The translations under genes and the position numbers were made by a program. Of a stretch of DNA of 64,000 bases, positions 55,270 through 64,000 are shown piece by piece; position 1 is the first letter of the stretch, and every line of letters begins with the position of its first letter. The notes under the pieces were generated by a model that saw nothing but the letters and a program-made list of their open reading frames with translations, was not told the DNA's origin and searched no databases. The stretch comes from Persicaria tinctoria (Eukaryota; Streptophyta; Magnoliopsida; Caryophyllales; Polygonaceae), in assembly GCA_037127255.1 (NCBI GenBank), contig JBANSL010000004.1, positions 19,537,967 to 19,601,966 of the forward strand. The letters are read 5' to 3'.

Positions 55270-56040
55270 ACACAAACAAAAATAAGATCATGTTGAGCAA
55301 ATTTTCACCAATCGACCATGGTGTGCAATTTAATTCTAATTATGACAAAAAAATAAGACAACATCGTGAAAAAAATATATTGAAAAAATTAAAAAAATAT
55401 ATTGAGGAAAAATAAGATCATATTGGGCACAAATTCACAAGGATCAATTGTTGTGCAACATTTAACCTATTGTTCAGCAAAAATAAGATCATGTTGAGCA
55501 AATTTTCACCAATAGACCATGGTGTGCAATTTAATTCTGATGATGACCAAAAATAAGACAACATCGTGAAAAAAACATATTTAAAAATTAAAAAATTATA
55601 TTGAGGAAAAATAAGATCATATTTGGCACAAATTCACAAGGATCAATTGTTGTGCAAATGTAAAATAGTATTGATAAAAAATAAGATCATGTTGAGCAAA
55701 TTTTCACCAATCGCCCTATGGTGGCCAATTTTATTAGAATGATAATAAAAAAATAAGACCTTAGCGTGCAAAAAATATATTTAAAAAAAAAATTATATTG
55801 AGGGAAAATAAGATCATATTGGGCACAAATTCACAAGTCTCAATCGTTGTGCAAATATAAAATATTATTGATAAAAAAATAAGATCATGTTGAGCAAATT
55901 TTCACCAGCCGCACATGGTGTGCAATTTTATTCGAATGATAATAAAAAAATAATGCCATGTTGTGCAAATAATCTATTGAAAAAGTATAAAATTATGTTG
56001 GGCACAAATTCGGAAGACTCAATTGATGTGCAAGCACAAT
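55270..56040. repeat. tandem array with about 199-bp unit (AATAAGATCATGTTGAGC)
   Basis: AATAAGATCATGTTGAGCAA followed by ATTTTCACCAATCG starts at about 55281, 55482, 55680 and 55879. Each unit also has GTGTGCAATTTAATTCTAAT, AAATTATATTGAGG and GGCACAAATTCACAAG. A diverged unit lies at 51740-52140. Upstream-directed (-) genes flank it on both sides. Confidence 0.88.
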
Positions 56041-56377
56041 TCTAGTGTCCCCAATGCTTCTAACTACTATAACCACCTCGTACGGCCACATACACTTCAA
56101 AATCCTCAATTACAATGACAATATCACCACTACTTGAAACTAATATCAGTGTCACGTTGTCACCACTATTTTGGAACTTAGACACTTGGTGTCAGCACAT
56201 AATGTTCACTAACATAAAACATCACCACAGACATGGCAAAAATCGAAAAAATACAAGGATATTGTCACCACTACTTCATCTCAGCGTAACCACTAATTAT
56301 CTATTTGAGCACTAAATTTGTAAGATTACATCCAAACTTCCCCATATACACAACAATGACCTATCTAAACACTGGTT
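56041..56377. repeat. further GTGTCACCAC-type repeats
   Basis: GTGTCACCACTA and CACTTGGTGTCAGCACATA words, as at 52180-53060, at lower density. It lies just downstream of Ulp1-like gene B. Confidence 0.6.
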
Positions 56378-59300
56378 TCAAAATTTAAAACTCCAGGTTT
56401 CCTTGATCAGATCTGAGCACATTAGTTCTCTGAATCGAAAGATCTTCTCGTTGTTGAACCGTTTAACATCTCCCCCAAATACAGACGCTCCAATCGCTTT
56501 TAATGTAAATACACCACATGAAGCACTGTCAACACAAAATGGAAGAATGTAATGTTGGCACATAAATAACAAGTATCTTAAGGTAACCACCTAACAAAAC
56601 AAGATAAAAAATACATACCCAGTAGAATCATGCATTAACCAATGAACCATGTTCAGCTGGAAAGGAGAGGAATCAAAGTTTTCATATAGCCCAGCCTTTG
56701 CCTAATGAATTGGGAGCCAAATAGCAAACGGTTGCAATTGTTGTTCAAGAACACCATCCCTAACAGCAGAGACGTTGCAATCGTATATGCTGATTACCCT
56801 CTCCTCAATTTTAATCTCCAACGCCACCCAATGCTTGTTTATCACATTGAAAAATGTGTAGATTTTTTTTACAGATGCCCATGGCTTCCCATACTCAGCA
56901 CGGCACGTACCGACAAAATAATCCTCAGTGTTGACTTCAAGAGGTATGTTTTCCCTATAACTTGAAGCATATTCAGGCAGGTACTTTAGGTAAAATAGCC
57001 AATCCAGAACAAGAACATCTCGATATTTGACAGGGTCCTCGGAAATGCGCCTCCTAATGTGGATCAAACCTGCTTCTAGATGCTAAACAAAGTAGTAAAA
57101 AAGTGAATTCAACAATCAACTAATACAATAAAATCCAATCCACACATATATATATCTACTCCAAAAAAAAGTAGTTATTAGCTGACAATCAAGCCACAGA
57201 TTCTTCACTAAAATGTGCTGGAAAAACTTTTTGTCAAATATTGAAATTGGACCAGCAACAGAAAAATTCCTACCCAAAATTACACAAAATGCATAAAAAT
57301 ATATCTAGCATGAGATGCTATAACTAATACCATGACAACAACATTCCATAACAAATATTAAACACAAAAATAAACCATACATTTGTTTCTTTACAAGTCC
57401 ATAAATAAATTCATGATCTTCCGAGCTGATCAATGACTTGTTAGGGGCATGCTTTGGCATCCTCACTTTCTTCTCCTGCTCAACTGGGCCATACAGGAAG
57501 TTGATGGGATAAGATTGGAAGCCTTTAATTGTTAAACTTGAATTTTAGTTGCAGCATTATTGACGACCGAATCCCAATCAACACCTACACCTTTACCATC
57601 ATCGTTATCAGACAGAGTGATGTACTTTTCCAAGGATGGGTCAACTCTAACCCCAGCAACTTGACCATCATCACCTTCGCCTCCACACTTTGTAGATTTA
57701 GGGGCTTCAACAGAAGTTGATGGAATTCCAACCTCATCTCCGACCATTTTGGCATCATCAACTTCATGCTTCATTAATGAAATATCACGTTCCAAATCCT
57801 GCACGCATTTCACTTCCACACCTATAACCTTAAATTCAGTGTCAGGGACAACAGATGGTAACTCCTTATCCACTCCTGGAACCTCAGAACTTATTGATGG
57901 CAAAGACGCGTGCACAACGTTAACAGAAGCAGGATATGATTTCAACACTAACTCCTCGTCAGGGAAAGACTGCTGAAGATCAGACACAACATCATTCACA
58001 ATTTTGTTCAGATATTTATCATCATCCTTCACAGGTGTGCCCTACGGCTTACTACCACTTACATGTTCATCATCGACGATCGAAGGAGTGCCCTCGGACT
58101 TACCAGCAATGTGCTTATCATCTTCAGACTTGACAACATTTGCCTGCAACCTCTAAACCAAAGCCCCATAACTAGCAACCCTAATCTCAAGCTCATCGCA
58201 CCTCTTCGACATCTCACCAAAAACTTGAAGACTCCCAGTCAACTCCACAATCTTTGTTTCAATTGCATCAACCCTCGCATACAACAGATGCATAGATTTA
58301 GGGACATCTTCAAGCTTCTCAATCCTCCTAAAAATCTCCTTCACCCAATCAGGATGATGTGGGAGAGAAAAAGCAAAAGCATCAACATGTGTTTTTGGAG
58401 GCAACTCACCAGTTGAATCATTTTTGGCTTCCATTTGAGAAGATACATCTTCAGTACCTTCCACTTTCTCTGCTGACACTGCTATTTTGCCAGCTTCAAC
58501 ACTTGAAACACGAATTTCTTCATTCCCACAAGTAATAGATGTTTGACCAAACATAGACCTCCCATCAACACAATCATGTGCTTCAACACTCCCCAAAGGT
58601 GACCTCTGCACAGAAGGCATCGCTACATCACCCTCTCCAATGTTGTCACCAGAAGGTGTCTCAACTCCTTAAACGGTGTCACCACAATCAATCACATTTG
58701 CAAGAGCGGCCAAAACAAAAAGCCTGGCAGTATGACGAGCATCCAATTTATTATATTTAGAAGAATGGGTGTCAGCAGTAAAAACATCAACCTTGTCATC
58801 GCAAACGCGGACTTCACCGCAATATTTAGAAGAATGGGTGTCAGTAGTAAAATCATCAACCTTGTCATCACCAACACTGACTTCACCACCAGATTTAGAG
58901 ACTGCAACATGAATATCTACGGTCTCCACTCCATGGGCACCCTCATTATCAACAACAGGAACTGAAGGAAGAACAGAAGACCTGTCAGCAGTACTATCAT
59001 ATAACGGCCTCCCACTACCTACACTACCATTCTTCTTCTTATATCTTCGCCGAAAGACAATATTAAGCGTGGCATCATCGTCTAATAAATCACATGAACC
59101 AGTACCCAAACGACATCTCTTGAAAGATGAAGCAACCACATCAACCTCCTTATGCAAATATGTGTCAACATTAACTCTCTTCACCTTCTTAGAAGGAATA
59201 ACTCTACTGCCTTTCCTCACTGCTGAAGCCTTCTGTCTAAACTTCTTTACTTCACTGTTGACAGATTTTTTACGTTCTAAAGCAATGTATGGATTGAATA

Positions 59301-61544
59301 GAACACGACTTGAAGAACGACCCCTCCTCAAGGGAACCCGTTCCTCAAAGGTATCGCTGGGCGACACCTTCTGTTTCTTTTTACCACCCATCCCTCCAGT
59401 GGAAGATTTCCTCTTCCTTGAGGTCTCTACAACATCTTCTTTATCCCCCTCAGGGAAAACTTCAAAAGCAGTTTCAAAGGACTTCCCATCCTGTTTCTTT
59501 CTAGCAGTCTTGCCTCTCTTCACAGGTGTCTTCTACTTTGAGGTTTCTCCTTCAGCATGTTTCTCAAACACATTAGCTTCTTCATCATCAACCTGGACAT
59601 GTCTGTTTGAAAACTTAGCTTCATATGCCCTTTTACGAACACGACGACTCTCATACAAAGACTCATCAACAGGTCCAAGAACTATTTCATCAACTGATGC
59701 TTCAACTACTGTATCAACTACAACATCAGCTTTTTCATCAGCAAACCCCATCTCTTCGGTGCGTGCAAACTCCCCATAAATAGGGAACAACGGAGTCTAG
59801 ACAAAATGCATGTATCAGAATAAAAACCCAAAGATGCATCAAATAAAAATGTTCTTAAAGAGGGAAAATATAAAATTATTACCAAATCGCCATTAAAGAA
59901 CTTCTCAGCCTCAACGTACACATGGCTATAATCACATTCCCAGTACAATGAGTCCATCTCTATCAGGCATCTTCAAATTACAGTCAAAATTAATAGAGAT
60001 AGCTGGGAAAGCTTCTAATATCCAAACCTGTTACAAAAGAAAACTCGTTATGACACTACAAAACAATATTTAAAAAATGCTCACATAAATAATAAAGTTT
60101 TGCTGACATAGAAAAAAAAATGCTGACATAAGACATGCAAACACTAAAGTACAATACTTGGAATGCAAGGCAATACCCATACATTTTGATAAGAACCCCT
60201 AACCCCATTCCGATCTGCAACAGAAGAACTCTTCAATGACTTCAACAAACGGGTGTATGACTCTCTACCCCAAGGATATAGTTCAAACTCCTTCTCATTG
60301 CACGCAAGAGATAAGAATTGTGCACTTACAACAGCTGACATCCTATAAAAAATTAACCTCTCAATCAGCAACAACATTGCCATAATCAACTTCTTCTTAG
60401 ACTTCTTTTTCTCAGATATGAAACGATCAAGTAACTCATCATGAGTCATTTTCTTCTGCCCAAAAAATTGAAATGATGACACTTTCTTTGGCATATTACA
60501 AACACGGTTTTCACAAGGAAGGCATGTAATAACATGAAACTCAGCAATTGAAAAACGTGCGAGATGGCCACCTACTCTAAACCAAAACTCATTCTTTTTT
60601 TGTGTTTGTACTTGACGGAGCACCATTTGATGCATAAGCTGAAAATTGGTAACCATTTTGGTGCCTTGCGTCAGCACCCATCCAAGGCAACTTTCTTCCA
60701 GAATATTGTAGTGAGAAGGACACAAATACTCCTTAATCAGATCACAAACAGAAGGATATGAATATATGTTGGATCTACAACGAAATCGCTTCGAAACATG
60801 AATGCAATATTCCAAACCCTGATCAATCACAGACAATTAACCACAAAAAAAAATCAGATTAAGAAAAAATTACAACTTGCTCATCAAAAAAAGAATTCCA
60901 AATGGAAAACTAAAATAACTTACATTAGAACCAGTATAAGAGGTGGATGAATCGGAAGATTGAGCTCCTACAAGAAACAAAATACAGAACAATGTAAATA
61001 TACATTAACCGAATCTGTGATGAAGCAAACAACCATAAACAATAACAATAAAATGTCACCAAGACATAGTTAAAGAACATAAACATCACAAACACAACAC
61101 AAAATACCAAATCCAAAGACACACATTGTTGGAACTACAATAAACTAACACAATAATATATAAAAACAGACAATGTCAGCCACCATACACATGAACATAA
61201 CAGCAGATAAGTACACTATAATCAACACAAATAATCCAAAGCATGGAAAATAGATTGAACTACACGAAGAACACTAAAAAAGCACTTACAAAGTGCCACA
61301 CAACAAAATTGACGAAAAGAAACAGTTAAAATCAACGCAATTACAAATGCAACTTGCATAAACTACGAAAAGTACTAAAAAACGCACATAGGTATGCATA
61401 TCAAGCATGAATTTAACCATACATTGTCAAAATTATAATAAAAAAACAATAAAATAAACATAAACAAACTTAATCCAAAACCCTAGCACGATAAAGTTCG
61501 CAAAAAGAAGCGAAATTGATACCTGAACTGCTGGATGACGACAT
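56378..61544 (-). pseudogene. DUF1985-Ulp1-like (C48) protease gene B
   Basis: A multi-exon gene on the minus strand. Exon 1: 61544-61523 (MSSSSSSG, donor AG|GTATCA). Exon 2 near 60969-60925 (GAQSSDSSTSYTGSN). Exon 3: from 60819 (GLEYCIHVSKRF; DUF1985 block with FWFRVGGHLARFSIAEFHVI, TCLPCENRV). Further exons near 60008-59900. One long exon, 59790-57532, is basic then acidic. Then 57082-56630 and 56525-56378 form the C48 domain: VINKHWVALEIKIEERVISI (His), IYDCN (Asp), SASCGVFTLKAIGASVFGG (Cys). The triad is intact. TAG 59533, TAA 58669, TAG 58153, TAG near 58042, a shift near 57533 and TAG 56703 break the reading. Domain order matches DUF1985/Ulp1 proteins of plant MULEs. Confidence 0.85.
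58753..58890 (-). repeat. 69-bp in-frame tandem duplication in Ulp1-like gene B
   Basis: Two units of 69 bp encode GEVSVGDDKVDDFTTDTHSS and GEVRVCDDKVDVFTADTHSS. It preserves frame and lies in the acidic linker. Confidence 0.9.
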
Positions 61545-61754
61545 TGAAGCAACCGATGAAAACTCCCAACTTTAGGAAAGCAATGAAGAACAATCGTCCA
61601 AAAACTCACTACTTTAGCAAATATTGAAGGAAGCAGGACGAACCAAGCGAGAAAACACAGACGAAGAACCGACGAAAAATGAATCGAGCAAAGAGAGCGT
61701 TCCGAAGAAGAGAGAGGTCGGATTTTCGGGAAAATGGAAAATTGTCCGTACAAT

Positions 61755-61861
61755 GCGTAAATAAGAATATATAGTGGACATCTTGATAAATTGTCGAAAA
61801 TCGTGACCATTTTTGCAAATTTGCATGTCCAAATAAAGTCCTTATTTTGCAAATTTTTTTC
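61755..61861. repeat. MULE right terminal inverted repeat
   Basis: Complement of the left end; the outermost bases are TTTGCAAATTTTTTTC on the plus strand. Confidence 0.85.
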
Positions 61862-61870
61862 TAGATAAAT
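61862..61870. repeat. MULE target-site duplication TAGATAAAT, right copy
   Basis: Identical to 42562-42570. Confidence 0.95.
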
Positions 61871-62839
61871 TTAGATATATATAGATATTTATTTCCTAGA
61901 TTAGCTAGTGAATGAAGCCTATAAATAAAGCCTTAGAGGCTGAGTTTTATTCATTCAATCTTAGTTATGATTCAAGTTATAGAGAGAGAAAGAGAAAGAG
62001 AACTTGTGGCGAGAGAAGGTGGAGAGTTGAGAGACGATTTGGCTTCGATCGGTTGTATGCTTTCTTTTAGTTTATTCAATGCAATTTAGTTTCTTTTTGT
62101 TATTGATGTCTTTCTTGATGATGAAGAGCGAGTAGTCACCCAACTTCTAGGGTTGGGGTGAGCCCGACGGTAGTCATGTGAGGTGATGCGGTAAATGTAC
62201 AATCTTTGGATGCAATTCGTCTTATATCCCTATTAGCATGATTCTTATGCGAAAGGTGAAGGTGATCCTTGTTTGTGTTAGTAACAATTAGGATTTATGC
62301 GAAAGCCTCTATATTCCTATTTGTTAATAACGAAGGTTATTTGATGAAAAGCATGATCTTTTATGCCTTTATGTGTTATTTTACATGGTTATCGTTGTGG
62401 TGTTGAAACCCTTATCTTGGAAGTATTTAGTTTATTGATTTATTTCATCGAATTTCGTGTTCTGTCCTACGAAAAGCTTAGAATTTTGGTTTCTGTGATT
62501 GGTCGAAATTGAGCATTGTTGGTCGAAATTTATAGGTCGATATTGAGTGACATAGGTCGATATCGACCGGTTTTAGTTTTCTGTTCGTTTCAGCTTGTTT
62601 CTATGTTTTGCAGTTTCTGTCGACAGTGTGATAGATATCGAGCTCTTAGGGTCGATATCGAGTGCTCTTTTGGTCGAATTTGCTGAGTTCTGGGACTGAA
62701 AAGGCAGGCGTGCAACGCTTCCTCGTGGATCGATCCTGACTACCTTTTACTACAACGAGAGGAAGTCTTGTAATTAATTTTCGGAGATCAAGGAGTCGAA
62801 TTTGGAATTTATATTTCATACTTAATTTTCCTCCTAACA
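61871..62839 (+). mobile_element. 3' LTR of element D, right part
   Basis: Continues the LTR from where 42570 breaks off. It has TATAAATAAAG at 61920, a GA run at 61980-62002, and palindromes at 62530-62670 (TCGATATCGACC, TCGATATCGAG). The conserved end is GGATCGATCCTGACTACC to CTCCTAACA. Confidence 0.92.
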
Positions 62840-63255
62840 CCCCCCACTGTACCACCCCTCGCGTCAGCAATTTATTTGCATCAACACTTTTCGTTTTTTG
62901 CGTCAGCAACTTTAAAAAAAAAATTCCTCACATCAATAGTTTTATCTGTTTTGCCAAGACCAAAAACGTTACTGACACTAACGTCAGGGACGCCGACGTT
63001 ACTGATGCCAATATCAGGGACGCATACGCCGAGGACGCCAACGTTGCTGACACCAACACCTGGGACGTCGATGCTGCTGAGCCGAAGCCGAGAACACTGA
63101 CATTGCTGATGTTGATGTTGTTGACGTCATCAATAATGTTGAGATTTCTAACGTTGATGTTGCTGACACCATTAATATTGGCGTTGTTGACATGGATGTT
63201 GTTGACGCCAACGTTGGGCACGATGACATGCTGATGCCGATGCCGATGCCGCTGA
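62840..63255. repeat. C-rich junction and GACGTTGATGTTGCTGAC simple repeats
   Basis: 62840-62930: CCCCTCGCGTCAGCAA and GCGTCAGCAACTTT, resembling 10845-10905. 62940-63255: irregular repeats of about 6-15 bp built on GACG(C/T)(C/T)(A/G)A(C/T)GTT and GCTGA(C/T). Both strands are open (for example minus 63221-62928), giving N/V/I/S-rich low complexity. Not a gene. Confidence 0.7.
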
Positions 63256-64000
63256 CACCGAAATTAATTTCCTAACATCAAATTGATTTTTAATTAATAT
63301 TATCAAAGAATTTACAGAACAAAAACGGGAAAACCCCATTTCTTCAATTCCACCTTTTCTATGCTATTTCCATCGAACAAAGAAATAAGAACTATCCCCT
63401 TTCCATGTTAAAAATTAACTAATGAAACTGCGTTATGGTCTTTTTCATTTCTAACTGATGTCAAATAATGACATCATTTCAAACAATCACAACAAATAAA
63501 TATCTAATGAAATTAACTAATAATGACAGCAAATAAAGCAAATTTCCAATTGCAGGACAAAGAAGATAAAGAAAATTACTGACCTTTGGTTCAATTGAAC
63601 CCTACATCATCCAGTAACTTCAAAAAAAATAGCAAGTAGGATTCAATAAAAACATGCATATTCCAGTAGCTTCCTAAAGGTGGTTTCTCAATAAAGGTTC
63701 TATTTTAACATGAATTCAACCTTCCTAGGCTTTGACGTAGCAAGAAATCATCAGATTTAAGCCTTAAGAACCTCTCTCCCATAAGATCTTCAAAGGGCCT
63801 CCAAGAGGCTAGGTAATCCCTCCTCCTCTCTCCCTTCTAGTCTTGATTGGATTCTCTTTTATGTTGGTTATGTAGTATTTTGAGTAAGAATGGTTTTAAA
63901 ATAAGTTTGAACGAAAACGGATTTGAAACAAGCAAAAATGAGAAAAATTGGACAAGATCTGTTTCGATCTCTCCGCGGCAAAACCATGGCCTCCACGATG
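63256..64000. other. no gene recognised
   Basis: AT-rich, without open frames of note. The last 100 bp become mixed in composition (TCTCCGCGGCAAAACCATGG), which might be the edge of a gene or of another element beyond the window. Confidence 0.5.

Larger units (their letters stand above)
42571..61861. mobile_element. 19.3-kb Mutator-like element with Ulp1 and RING cargo
   Basis: Bounded by a perfect 9-bp duplication. The ends are inverted: left GGGGGAATTTGCAAAATAG, right (complement) GAAAAAAATTTGCAAAATAA. Similarity continues for about 100 bp (AATGTCCACGTTTTGGGAC versus AATGGTCACGATTTTCGAC, then ATGTCC...ATA). Contents in order: transposase (+), Ulp1-like A (+), coiled-coil gene (-), RING-1 (-), RING-2 (-), DUF1985/Ulp1-like B (-). 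Two minisatellite families fill the spaces. The transposase is dead, so the copy is immobile by itself. Ulp1-carrying MULEs (Kaonashi type) are known in plants; the RING cargo is not something I recall for them. Confidence 0.92.
35286..62839 (+). mobile_element. Athila/Tat-like element D (host of the giant MULE)
   Basis: Spans 27.6 kb in the window, but only about 8.25 kb after removing the MULE and one copy of its duplication. The parts are: 5' LTR, tRNA-Asp primer site, Gag, a long protease-integrase-tail frame, 3' leader with polypurine tract, and 3' LTR split into 41945-42570 and 61871-62839. Reverse transcriptase, RNase H and integrase core are absent, so it is non-autonomous. It is the best preserved member of the family here. 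Confidence 0.88.

Noticed and set aside
62928..63221. 97-codon frame with N/V/I repeats resembling a solenoid protein
   Set aside because: Low-complexity repeat, open in several frames, no start context and no family match.

Overview
This is a stretch of plant nuclear DNA, almost certainly from a eudicot, and in effect a stack of transposable elements. The signs are AT-rich introns and spacers, plant-type Ty3/gypsy and Ty1/copia polyproteins, L1-type LINE reverse transcriptase, MULE, hAT and CACTA DNA transposons, long microsatellites, and fragments of plant genes (LRR kinase, LST8, poly(A)-binding protein, WDR44-like). No complete host gene is visible. Nothing fixes the species.

Layout. 1-2353: 3' end and LTR of an Athila/Tat-like retrotransposon (element A). 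2354-3957: inverted copia polymerase remnants around a copia-like LTR. 4307-4657: captured receptor-kinase tail. 4658-9297: very degraded copia element with a clear 3' end. 9298-11110: unassigned sequence and a MULE-like relic. 11400-14250: an LST8 exon and two poly(A)-binding-protein exons, split by a hAT-like element with a perfect 8-bp target duplication. 14275-15974: two LTR pieces on the minus strand. 16130-34460: a dead L1 LINE split by a chromovirus (about 16905-32870). The chromovirus polymerase is split by Athila-like element B (18589-30386, duplication GTCCT), and B is split by a CACTA element carrying a WDR44-like exon. 35286-62839: Athila-like element D, whose 3' LTR is split by a 19.3-kb MULE (42571-61861, duplication TAGATAAAT). 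Inside the MULE one gene is split by a hAT MITE and another by a solo LTR. 62840-64000: simple repeats and featureless sequence.

Three things stand out. (1) Elements A, B and D carry dozens of short palindromes of the form TCGA-NN-TCGA in the LTRs, in the coding region and in the 3' leader. They are read in different frames, so the pattern belongs to the DNA or RNA rather than to the protein. (2) B and D share an unusual coding plan: Gag, aspartic protease, then directly a GPF-type integrase tail, with no reverse transcriptase, RNase H or integrase core. This implies a parasitic, non-autonomous family. (3) The giant MULE carries, beside a dead transposase, two Ulp1-like (C48) protease genes (one with a DUF1985 domain), a tandem pair of RING-H2 genes and a coiled-coil gene: a collection of ubiquitin/SUMO-related cargo.

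All coding regions are inferred from translation and remembered family signatures. Splice sites are read by eye. No alignment or database search was possible.
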